Positions 27,136 to 33,703 of a DNA stretch of 64,000 bases are shown piece by piece. The notes beneath the pieces are model-generated. The model worked only from the letters and a program-made list of their open reading frames with translations. It had not been told where the DNA came from and did not search any database. A program made the translations under genes and the position numbers. Source of the stretch: Thermodesulfomicrobium sp. WS. GTDB taxonomy: Bacteria; Desulfobacterota; Desulfovibrionia; Desulfovibrionales; Desulfomicrobiaceae. The stretch spans positions 1,798,001 through 1,862,000 of the forward strand of contig NZ_AP027130.1 in the NCBI RefSeq assembly GCF_027925145.1, read 5' to 3'. Every line of letters begins with the position of its first letter. The stretch's first letter is position 1.

Positions 27136-27486
27136 ATGGAAAGCACACATGACCGCAGCCTGCACGCATGGCAAGAGGCCGTTGACACCTGGGTGCGCAC
27201 CATCGGCGTACGCTACTTCTCCGAACTCACCAACCTCGGCATCCTCATGGAAGAAGTAGGTGAGCTGGCGCGCATCATGGTGCGCCGCTTCGGCGACCAA
27301 AGCTTCAAGCCCCACGAAAAGGACGACCTGGCCGACGAGCTGGCGGACGTGCTCTTCGTGCTCCTGTGCCTGGCCAACCAAACCGGCGTGGACCTGGACG
27401 CCGCCCTTGCCCAGAACCTCGAAAAAAAGACCCGCCGTGACCGGGACCGCCACCGCTCCAATCCCAAACTCACCACGCCATCCTAA
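27136..27486 (+). CDS. MazG-like nucleotide pyrophosphohydrolase
   Basis: The 116-residue protein is a single MazG-type domain with LMEEVGELARIM and DDLADELADVLFVLLCLANQTGVDL, the EExxE and ExxD metal-binding helices of all-alpha NTP pyrophosphatases. It is half the size of the tandem MazG of enterobacteria, so it belongs to the small house-cleaning type. The substrate is unknown. ATG at 27136 is preferred; an in-frame TTG lies two codons upstream. It is wedged between the divergent kinase operon and the ZraP-like gene. Confidence 0.82.
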   Translation: MESTHDRSLHAWQEAVDTWVRTIGVRYFSELTNLGILMEEVGELARIMVRRFGDQSFKPHEKDDLADELADVLFVLLCLANQTGVDLDAALAQNLEKKTRRDRDRHRSNPKLTTPS

Positions 27487-27488
27487 CG

Positions 27489-27539
27489 ATGGATACTTTC
27501 CAACCATCCTGACCAGGCAACTGGAAAGTTTTTATCCAT
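27489..27539. promoter_or_regulatory. inverted repeat, candidate enhancer for the ZraP-like promoter
   Basis: ATGGATACTTTCCA (27489-27502) is mirrored by TGGAAAGTTTTTATCCAT (27522-27539), which has four extra T. It starts just after the mazG stop and lies about 50-100 bases upstream of the sigma-54 promoter at 27589, the usual distance for an NtrC-type activator site. No T-run follows it, which argues against a terminator. The link to the ZraR-like regulator is inference. Confidence 0.4.
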
Positions 27540-27588
27540 CACAGCCTGCGAAACCACCGTGTCGCCCCGATTTTCCGTCGTTTGAGCG

Positions 27589-27605
27589 TTGGCACGTCCG
27601 TTGAA
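27589..27605 (+). promoter_or_regulatory. sigma-54 promoter for the ZraP-like gene
   Basis: TTGGCACGTCCGTTGAA has TGGCACG exactly as in the -24 consensus, a 4-base spacer, and TTGAA at -12 (consensus TTGCA/T). GG and the -12 dinucleotide are ten bases apart, as required. Transcription would start near 27616, about 42 bases before the ATG at 27658. Confidence 0.7.
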
Positions 27606-27657
27606 TACAAGAAGGCATCCTCTTCCTCCCAACCATATACCCCAAGGAGTTTTCAGT

Positions 27658-28191
27658 ATGAAACGGACGACCAAGACCCTCGCCACCATCGCTCTGTGTG
27701 CCCTCTTCGCTGCCCCGGTGCTTGCCGCCAATACCACGGCCCCGGGACAAGGCTCGGGCTACGGCATGGGACCCGGCATGGGCCATGGCATGGGCCATGG
27801 CATGGGGCATGGGGGTGGCATGATGGGCATGATGCCGCAAGCCACCCCGATCCCGCCGGAAAAGCAGACTGCCTTGAACGCATTGTGGGAGGCCCACCAT
27901 GCGGAAATGGCCCCCTTGCAGGATGCCCTGTGGGCCAAGCACGAAGAGCTGCGCGCCCTGGCCGCCAACCCCAACACCAAGCCCGAAACCATCCAGTCCC
28001 TCATCAAGGAGCTCACGGATCTGCGCGCCCAGGTGCGCACCAAGCAGGACGCCTTCCGCGCCAAGGTCAAGAGCGATCTCGGCATCACCCTGCCCTATGG
28101 CATGGGTGGTTGCGGCATGGGACGAAAGATGGGGCACGGCTGCGGCATGATGGGCAATTGCGGCATGATGGGTGACGGCCCCGCCAACTAA
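27658..28191 (+). CDS. ZraP-like periplasmic metal-binding protein
   Basis: The 177-residue protein has a signal peptide (TKTLATIALCALFAAPVLAA). A Gly/Met/His-rich repeat (GMGHGMGHGMGHGGGMMGMM, about residues 40-62) follows, then a helical core with the LWEAHHAEMAPLQDALWAKHEELRAL pattern of ZraP/Spy/CpxP-type proteins. The Gly/Met/Cys/His-rich tail contains GCGMG, GCGMMG and NCGMMG. ZraP binds zinc and acts as a periplasmic chaperone and repressor of ZraSR; the Met and Cys content here could also suit copper. AAGGAG precedes the ATG and a sigma-54 promoter lies upstream, as for zraP in enterobacteria. Confidence 0.78.
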   Translation: MKRTTKTLATIALCALFAAPVLAANTTAPGQGSGYGMGPGMGHGMGHGMGHGGGMMGMMPQATPIPPEKQTALNALWEAHHAEMAPLQDALWAKHEELRALAANPNTKPETIQSLIKELTDLRAQVRTKQDAFRAKVKSDLGITLPYGMGGCGMGRKMGHGCGMMGNCGMMGDGPAN

Positions 28192-28219
28192 CCCTTCCTC
28201 CTTCCCTCTCCTCCCTCAG

Positions 28220-28245
28220 GCGGCCCGGGACTCCCCCCGGGCCGC
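28220..28245 (+). terminator. terminator after the ZraP-like gene
   Basis: A 10-bp perfect stem, GCGGCCCGGG (28220-28229) and CCCGGGCCGC (28236-28245), encloses a 6-base loop and is followed by TGTCTTGT. It lies 28 bases after the stop codon. The following T-tract is weak. Confidence 0.65.
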
Positions 28246-28299
28246 TGTCTTGTGCCTGTCCGCGTCCGCTCCTCGTGCAGGCAACACGATCCTCCCGAA

Positions 28300-29019
28300 T
28301 CAAGCCGAGCCATTGGCTTTGAAACACTCTTTTTCTAAGACATCCTCAAGGCACATGGGTACAGGCTCCCCTCGGATAGCGCTCCACGCCTGATGCACGG
28401 ACTCCACGGAATCGAGCAAGGCTGCCACCACTCGCGGATCATACCAGGTTCCGGAAAGACTTCGAATTTCCCGCAAAGCCGCATCAAAATCCATGGGTTC
28501 TTTGTAGGGCCGTCCTTGAAGCATTGCCGAAAGGCTGTCCGCTACTGCCAGTATGCGTGCCCCTAAAGGAATGGTCCGGCCACGGAGCCCCTGAGGATAG
28601 CCTGAGCCGTCATAGCGCTCGTGATGGAAACGGACCATGTCCGCTACTCCTCCTGGCAAACGGAAAATCTCCACAGGCTCCAAAATGCTGGCCCCAACCT
28701 CCGCATGGGTACGCATGACAGCCATTTCAGTCGGAGTCAGGGGACCAGGCTTCCGGAGGATATGGTCTGGAATGCGAATCTTGCCGATATCATGAAGATG
28801 CCCAGCGATGTGCACCATCTCGGCCCAACGGGGAGAAAGGCCCATGCGCAACGCCAAGATGTGTCCTATGGCAGCGACTTCTTCGGAATGGGTATAGGTG
28901 CCCGGGTCCCTAGCGTCCACAGCCCGCCCCAATGCCTCGGCAATTTGATGTATGGTGAGGGTGGAGCAAGCTACGGGGTCTGGTTTACTCCCCTCCGATA
29001 TCAAATCCATGAACAACAT
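28300..29019 (-). CDS. HD-GYP domain protein, probable cyclic-di-GMP phosphodiesterase
   Basis: The protein consists mostly of one HD-GYP domain: EEVAAIGHILALRMGL, then HIAGHLHDIGKIRIPDHILRKPGPLT, MRTHAEVGASIL, and the signature HHERYDGSGYPQGLRGRTIPLGARILAVADSLSAM. All metal and GYP residues are present, so it is predicted to be active against c-di-GMP. The start is uncertain: ATG at 29019 (239 residues) directly follows AAGGAGG, and another ATG three codons later has more usual spacing. It overlaps the end of the GGDEF gene, so the two opposing activities are coupled. Confidence 0.85.
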   Translation of the reverse strand: MLFMDLISEGSKPDPVACSTLTIHQIAEALGRAVDARDPGTYTHSEEVAAIGHILALRMGLSPRWAEMVHIAGHLHDIGKIRIPDHILRKPGPLTPTEMAVMRTHAEVGASILEPVEIFRLPGGVADMVRFHHERYDGSGYPQGLRGRTIPLGARILAVADSLSAMLQGRPYKEPMDFDAALREIRSLSGTWYDPRVVAALLDSVESVHQAWSAIRGEPVPMCLEDVLEKECFKANGSA

Positions 29020-29857
29020 TTCCTCCTTGCGTTTTTGCTTGATACAATGCGCGATCACACTGCGACAGAATTTCAAGTAAACAACTCGCTAACCCAAGAC
29101 GTGTAGATATTACCCCTACAGAAACAGTGCACTTATACACATTTTCTGAAGCAAAACGATCTGCAATACGGCGGCATGCATCGCAAGCATCCACAAGACT
29201 CGTGTTACGAAAAATCACACCGAACTCATCTCCTCCCAAACGAAATGGATAGTCCACCTCTGAGCGCACCCCTTCATAAAGAATACGTCCAAAGGTCTTC
29301 AACACGGCGTCTCCTTCCAGATGCCCATAGGTGTCGTTGACCGCCTTGAAACGATCAAAATCCATGAGGGCAAGAGCAATGGAGTCTCCCCGACACATGG
29401 CCTCGTGGAAGACAGCCTCGAGGCCACGACGATTCCCCAATCCCGTGAGCGCATCGCGAAAACTCATGGAGTGCATCTCTTGGGCACGCCGAGAAAGGGT
29501 GCAGATATCGACACGAATGCGGCGCGCCAACCAATTCATATTCCGCAAAAGTCGAACCATCTCGTCTTCGTCGGAACGCTCCTCGCCTACGGGGAAGACG
29601 ACGTCATAATCCCCGAGCCGCATGCGAGCCAAGGCCTGGTTGATTCGCCGGATATCGGCCAGAAAGACCCAATGGGCATAGACTCGTGACACAGGTACCA
29701 AAAAGGCCAAATATACGGCCACCAAGCCTGCCCCCATCCCAGAAACATTGGACACGAGGCCCATCTCCGCTGCCAACAGAAGCCCCACCCAAGGAAGTAA
29801 AAAAAAGAACACCACAAAGACAGCTGAGCGGCCAATAACCCCAACATGTCCCCTCAT
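28985..29857 (-). CDS. membrane diguanylate cyclase (GGDEF)
   Basis: The 290-residue protein has two N-terminal membrane helices (about residues 9-30 and 40-62). A HAMP-like linker (INQALARMRLGDYDVVFP) follows, then a GGDEF domain (DALTGLGNRRGLEAVF, MDFDRFKAVNDTYGHLEGDAVL, PFRLGGDEFGVIF). The active-site GGDEF is intact. The product-inhibition RxxD site is not present at its usual place, where SEVD is found. It is predicted to make c-di-GMP at the membrane and overlaps the HD-GYP gene that would degrade it. Confidence 0.88.
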   Translation of the reverse strand: MRGHVGVIGRSAVFVVFFFLLPWVGLLLAAEMGLVSNVSGMGAGLVAVYLAFLVPVSRVYAHWVFLADIRRINQALARMRLGDYDVVFPVGEERSDEDEMVRLLRNMNWLARRIRVDICTLSRRAQEMHSMSFRDALTGLGNRRGLEAVFHEAMCRGDSIALALMDFDRFKAVNDTYGHLEGDAVLKTFGRILYEGVRSEVDYPFRLGGDEFGVIFRNTSLVDACDACRRIADRFASENVYKCTVSVGVISTRLGLASCLLEILSQCDRALYQAKTQGGNVVHGFDIGGE

Positions 29858-30020
29858 GCTTGTGTGCAGACCTCCTCAGCCTCAATCTTTTTCTGGTGCT
29901 GAGACTGGGGGACGCATTCCTCACGCCCCTTCCGACCTTCCACCCAGCGGCGACTTCCGAGCACCCCTGCCCCCCGCTGCGATGCCTTGCGCATCCACTG
30001 ATCCAAACGTGTTTCCCAAC

Positions 30021-30367
30021 TCAGCATAAATCTACCTCTGTGAGAATTTTCTTGATACTGGAAATGCTGACATTAGGCACAAAACGGATAGGAACGCCGT
30101 GTTTCCGGCAAAACTTCTTGGCTGCCAGACAAGCCCCATGGGAATTGCAACGCAGGCAGCACAAGACGCAGCGCGAACGCCGCACCGCCTCTTCCAAACG
30201 CCGGCAGCCCGATGTCATATGCCCCGGATGGTAGAAACACGAAAAACCGCGCTCCTCCAGACATTGGCGCAGCGTCCCTGCCATTCCTTCAACCCGCCTA
30301 ACACCATAATTCTAGGGACGCCGGCAGGCTTACACTCATTATTATTAATTTTATTGTTTTTTTTCAT
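30021..30367 (-). pseudogene. DUF2325 protein gene with an apparent frameshift
   Basis: The C-terminal part (87 residues from an ATG at 30284) has the DUF2325 pattern: CLEERGFSCFYHPGHMTSGCRRLEEAVRRS, then CNSHGACLAAKKFCRKHGVPI. The missing N-terminal strand of the domain, PRIMVLGGLK, is present just upstream in another frame. It is preceded by an ATG at 30367 with GAGGTG at ideal spacing. Joining the two needs a one-base backward shift near 30286, and I see no classical slippery heptamer there. A frameshift mutation, a sequencing error or, less likely, programmed shifting would explain this. The function of the family is not known to me. Confidence 0.6.
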
Positions 30368-30397
30368 GAAACACCTCATTTTTTGAAAAAAATAAAA

Positions 30398-30411
30398 TTA
30401 GCCTCACCTAA
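30398..30411 (-). promoter_or_regulatory. DtxR-like operator sequence upstream of the DUF2325 gene
   Basis: Read leftward, TTAGGTGAGGCTAA matches 13 of the first 14 bases of the DtxR/IdeR operator as I remember it (TTAGGTTAGGCTAA followed by CCTAA). The final five bases of that operator are not conserved here. It sits 31 bases before the ATG at 30367, in an AT-rich promoter-like region. A role in iron- or manganese-dependent control is speculative. Confidence 0.3.
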
Positions 30412-30525
30412 CAATTTTTTTCTAATCAAACGAAAAAACAACTGTCAATACCCTGGCAATGGTTTCACAATATCAAATTTTTCCCCAGTCCTGGTAGGGG
30501 TCCCCTTCGGACCGAGGAGCCTCCC

Positions 30526-30771
30526 TCAAGAAGAACTCTCGTAAATCTCGTGCTGGATCAAAGCCATGTCCGGATCGATCAAAAAGTCTGCTCCGAAACT
30601 GGGCGTTAATCTTCTGTTACCGGGCAATACCAATGACATCCCATGAAGACTCAGGATGGCGTATTCATTTAAAGGAGAAGGACGCGCGGCGAGTTTTTGT
30701 GGTCGAGCAGGCAGCGGTCGAAATATTCGCGGTTCGGAAGGCGGGCGAGGCGCATGGAGATCCCCCGACAT
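30526..30771 (-). CDS. possible small hypothetical protein
   Basis: An 81-residue open frame starts at an ATG with GGAG seven bases upstream and reads through MSGDLHAPRPPSEPRIF to LIDPDMALIQHEIYESSS. The first 35 residues are Pro/Arg-rich. No motif, signal or membrane segment is recognised. The region is lower in GC than its surroundings and lacks other candidates, so this may be a genuine small gene, a gene fragment or chance. Confidence 0.3.
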   Translation of the reverse strand: MSGDLHAPRPPSEPRIFRPLPARPQKLAARPSPLNEYAILSLHGMSLVLPGNRRLTPSFGADFLIDPDMALIQHEIYESSS

Positions 30772-30939
30772 CTGCGTGCTCCAGCATCCCCATCGGCTCC
30801 AAACGGACGGAGACCGTTTCCGGTCATTCCAAAAAATATACTTGATTCCAAATAGTTAAATTTCGATGTCCCCATAAAGACACCCAAAAGACATTTCCCC
30901 TTGACAAATATCTGCGCCATGGCCACTCAAAAGCCGTGC

Positions 30940-31178
30940 GCACAGTGTTGGAAGGGACGCCTTCCTCGGTGTGTCGACCACCACTCAAAACCCGAAGCCA
31001 ACAGGCGACGAGAGGCGTGTTGAGAGGGAAACGTGCAACGAGGACATCAACCCTAAGGAGGCACGTTGATCACCACAAAGCAAACCATCTCTCTGGTGTT
31101 TTGAGGCCCAGACCGTCTTCAAACCCTTGTCTCCTTCCTGAACTTCCCGGGGCGGCATCTTCCGCCCCGCTTCTTTTT
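30940..31178 (+). ncRNA. candidate non-coding RNA or leader ending in a terminator
   Basis: A strong rightward terminator (31149-31178) lies here although no rightward gene precedes it for more than 2.7 kb. Upstream are TTGACA at 30901 with a weak -10, a hairpin GGAAGG/CCTTCC (30950-30965), and an inverted repeat AACGTGC/GCACGTT (31030-31036 and 31061-31067). AAGGAGG lies just before the second arm. A 12-codon frame from TTG (31066) follows that ribosome-site-like element. The segment could be a small RNA or an attenuator for nnr. No known RNA family was recognised. Confidence 0.3.
31149..31178 (+). terminator. intrinsic terminator upstream of nnr
   Basis: GGGGCGG (31149-31155) and CCGCCCC (31162-31168) form a 7-bp stem with a 6-base loop, followed by GCTTCTTTTT. 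The orientation is rightward. It lies 72 bases before the nnr start codon. Confidence 0.75.
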
Positions 31179-31250
31179 GGGCTTTTGGGAGCACGCCTTG
31201 CCAGAGGTCATGTCTTTCACTAGATCCCTTTCGAAGTTCAAGGAGGTCGC

Positions 31251-32771
31251 ATGCCCCATCCCCTGCCCACGCCCGAGGAAATGCGCCGCTGGGATCAGCT
31301 CACCATAGAGGAATTCGGACTCTCCGGGGCCGTCCTCATGGAGAACGCCAGCCGTGCGGCCTTAGCTGCTCTGGAGGCCCACGCCGGTCCCGTGCGGGGA
31401 AAAAGGGTGGTGGTCTTTGCCGGGGCCGGCAACAACGCGGGCGACGGCTTTGCCTTGGCACGGCATCTCATCAATCTCGGGGCGCAAGTGCTCGTGCTCC
31501 ATGCCAAGCCCCTGGAAAGCTATACCGCAGACGCGGGCTACCATCTCCAACTGCTGCGGCGCATGGACGCCGCCCTGGAATATCTCCCGGAATACGAAGC
31601 CGATTTTCTCCACGGTGCCCACATCGTGGTGGACGCCCTGCTTGGCACCGGATTTCAAGGCCCACTGCGCCCTGAGTACAGCCGCTGGATCGCGACCATC
31701 AACCGCTTGGGGCAGCGGGCCCTGGTCCTGGCCTTGGACATCCCCTCGGGCCTGTGCGGCCATACCGGCGAGCCCCAGCCTGTGGCGGTCCAGGCAACCG
31801 TCACCATAACCTTCGAAGAACCCAAGCTGGGACTCGTACTGCCGCCAGCCCAGCCCTTTGTCGGCACCTTGGAGGTGGGCAAGATCGGTATCCCCCGGCA
31901 CATCAAGGAAGCGCACCCCACGACGCACATCGCCCTCGGACCCGAGGTATGGGAGCACGTCCCAACCCCCACCGCCGCCATGCACAAAGGCATCGCCGGG
32001 CACGTGCTCGTGGTGGGAGGAAGCCCCGGCCTTACCGGCGCCCCGCTGCTGGCCGCCCGTGCCGCCTACCGCGCCGGCGCAGGGCTGGTCACCTGGGCGG
32101 CGCCGGAAGGGCTCCTTTCCCAAGGCGCTCCGTTTCCCGAGACCATGACCATGAGCCTCGGGCCCGCGTGGGGACGCGAGGCGGCCACGCGGCTCCACGA
32201 CAACGCCCACCGCTTTGACAGCGTCATTCTGGGACCGGGGCTTGGCCGCAGTGCCGAGGCTGCGGCCCTGGTGGCCGCGTACCTCAAGGCACCGCATCCG
32301 CGTCTGGTGCTCGATGCCGACGCCCTCTTCCACCTGGCGCAAGACCGAAGCCTCCTGGAGTGCATCCCCCAAGACGCCGTCCTGACCCCGCACCCCGGCG
32401 AAATGGCACGCCTTCTCGCCACCAGCGCCGAGGCCATCAATGCCAAGCGCCTGGAACATGCCCGCGCCTGGGTGACCGCACATCCGAGCCACCTGGTGCT
32501 CAAGGGCGCAGGCACCATCGTGGCAAGCCCCAACGCCCCCATGGCCGTCTCCCCCTGGTGCGCGCCCAACCTCGCCGTTGCCGGATCCGGCGACGTGCTG
32601 GCCGGAGTGCTCGGTGCCCTGCTCGCCTGGGGTGTTCCTCCGCATCAGGCCGCCTGCGCTGCAGTCTATTGGCACGGGAAAGCCGGCGATGCCCTGCGTC
32701 ACCATTTTCCCTTCCGGGGCAATACCCCGCTGGATATTGCCGAAACCCTTCCCCATGTGCGCAAGGAGTAA
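31251..32771 (+). CDS. nnr: bifunctional NAD(P)H-hydrate epimerase / ADP- or ATP-dependent dehydratase
   Basis: This metabolite-repair enzyme epimerises and dehydrates damaged, hydrated NAD(P)H. The 506-residue protein has an N-terminal YjeF_N epimerase domain (about 1-215; VVVFAGAGNNAGDGFALARHL, VDALLGTGFQGP, LALDIPSGLCGHTG). A C-terminal ribokinase-like dehydratase domain follows (about 225-505; GHVLVVGGSPGLTGAPLLAARAAYRAGAGLVT, ILGPGLG, LTPHPGEMARLL, NLAVAGSGDVLAGVLGALLAWG). AAGGAGGTCGC precedes the ATG. It heads an operon with a CBS protein, tsaE and rarA; nnr and tsaE are neighbours in many bacteria. Confidence 0.95.
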   Translation: MPHPLPTPEEMRRWDQLTIEEFGLSGAVLMENASRAALAALEAHAGPVRGKRVVVFAGAGNNAGDGFALARHLINLGAQVLVLHAKPLESYTADAGYHLQLLRRMDAALEYLPEYEADFLHGAHIVVDALLGTGFQGPLRPEYSRWIATINRLGQRALVLALDIPSGLCGHTGEPQPVAVQATVTITFEEPKLGLVLPPAQPFVGTLEVGKIGIPRHIKEAHPTTHIALGPEVWEHVPTPTAAMHKGIAGHVLVVGGSPGLTGAPLLAARAAYRAGAGLVTWAAPEGLLSQGAPFPETMTMSLGPAWGREAATRLHDNAHRFDSVILGPGLGRSAEAAALVAAYLKAPHPRLVLDADALFHLAQDRSLLECIPQDAVLTPHPGEMARLLATSAEAINAKRLEHARAWVTAHPSHLVLKGAGTIVASPNAPMAVSPWCAPNLAVAGSGDVLAGVLGALLAWGVPPHQAACAAVYWHGKAGDALRHHFPFRGNTPLDIAETLPHVRKE

Positions 32772-32774
32772 CCC

Positions 32775-33227
32775 ATGTCCACTGCCCGCGACATCATGAC
32801 CACCCGCGTGGTCACCCTCTCCCCAGACACCGACATCACCGCCGCCGCCCGGCTGCTCCTCGATCACGACATCAACGGCGCGCCCGTAGTGGACCAAGAC
32901 GGCGCCATCGTCGGCATCCTCACCCAAAGCGACCTCGTGCGCCTCCAAAAGAAACTGCCGGTGCCATCGCTCTTCACGGTCCTCGACGGTTTCCTCCCCC
33001 TGGGCTCCCTTGCCCAGTACGAGCAGGAAGTGCGGCGCATCGCCGCGGCCACGGTGGCAGACGCCATGACCACGCACGTGACCACCATCACCCCGGACAC
33101 CCCACTGGAAAAGGTGGCCAGTCTCATGGTGGACAAGAAGTTCCATACCTTGCCGGTAGTGGAAAACGGCCGCCTCGTGGGCATTGTAGGGAAAAAGGAC
33201 ATCATCCAAACCCTGCTTCGGCCATGA
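32775..33227 (+). CDS. CBS-domain pair protein
   Basis: The 150-residue protein is two CBS domains in tandem: ARDIMTTRVVTLSPDTDI...GAPVVDQDGAIVGILTQSDLVRL, then VADAMTTHVTTITPDTPLEKVASLMVDKKFHTLPVVENGRLVGIVGKKDI. CBS pairs bind adenosine nucleotides and usually regulate a partner; no effector domain is attached. It starts 3 bases after nnr and its stop overlaps the tsaE ATG. Confidence 0.85.
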   Translation: MSTARDIMTTRVVTLSPDTDITAAARLLLDHDINGAPVVDQDGAIVGILTQSDLVRLQKKLPVPSLFTVLDGFLPLGSLAQYEQEVRRIAAATVADAMTTHVTTITPDTPLEKVASLMVDKKFHTLPVVENGRLVGIVGKKDIIQTLLRP

Positions 33228-33703
33228 CCTTCCACCTTCCGGATCTTCAGGCCACCTGCCGCCTGGGGCACGCCCTGGCCCAAGCCATCTGTACCCACGG
33301 CCCGGTGGCGCTGCTTCTCGACGGGCCGCTGGGCGCCGGCAAGACCACCCTCACCCGGGCCTTGGTGGAAGCGCTCCCCGGCGGCCACGAAGCCGAGGTG
33401 GCAAGCCCCAGCTTCAACCTCATGAACCGCTACCCCACCCGGCCCGAGACCGTGCACATCGATCTCTACCGGGAGTCGGGCGGCATGCTGGGTGAAGAGT
33501 TGGAAGACATCCTGGACGATCCCACGATCCTCGCGGTGGTGGAATGGGCAAAACGCCTGCCGCACCCCGTGGAACCCGCGGTGCACGTAACCTGGCAGGA
33601 ATCCTCCCCCAAGGGGCGTGTGGTCACCCTTGACGGCCAAGGCGAACGCGGCCGTCGCATTGTGGAGGCCGTGCACACCTTTCTTGCGGAGGCCCCCGCA
33701 TGA
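33224..33703 (+). CDS. tsaE: tRNA threonylcarbamoyladenosine biosynthesis ATPase TsaE
   Basis: TsaE is the ATPase that supports the TsaBD complex making t6A37 in ANN-decoding tRNAs. The 159-residue protein has the Walker A motif LDGPLGAGKTTLTRALVEAL. VASPSFNLMNRYP (switch-like TxxxxxYP position) and VHIDLYRESGG with the conserved Asp-Leu-Tyr-Arg follow, then VVEWAKRLPHPV. Both ends overlap neighbours by ATGA junctions (CBS gene before, rarA after). Confidence 0.93.
   Translation: MTFHLPDLQATCRLGHALAQAICTHGPVALLLDGPLGAGKTTLTRALVEALPGGHEAEVASPSFNLMNRYPTRPETVHIDLYRESGGMLGEELEDILDDPTILAVVEWAKRLPHPVEPAVHVTWQESSPKGRVVTLDGQGERGRRIVEAVHTFLAEAPA

Larger units (their letters stand above)
30368..31250. 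other. AT-rich, gene-poor region
   Basis: This stretch of about 880 bases is markedly richer in A and T than the rest of the window, especially 30330-30480 with several A and T runs. It contains only the weak 81-residue frame, the DtxR-like site, and a terminator-ended segment at 30940-31178. The base composition and the broken gene next to it hint at past insertion or transfer. Confidence 0.5.
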
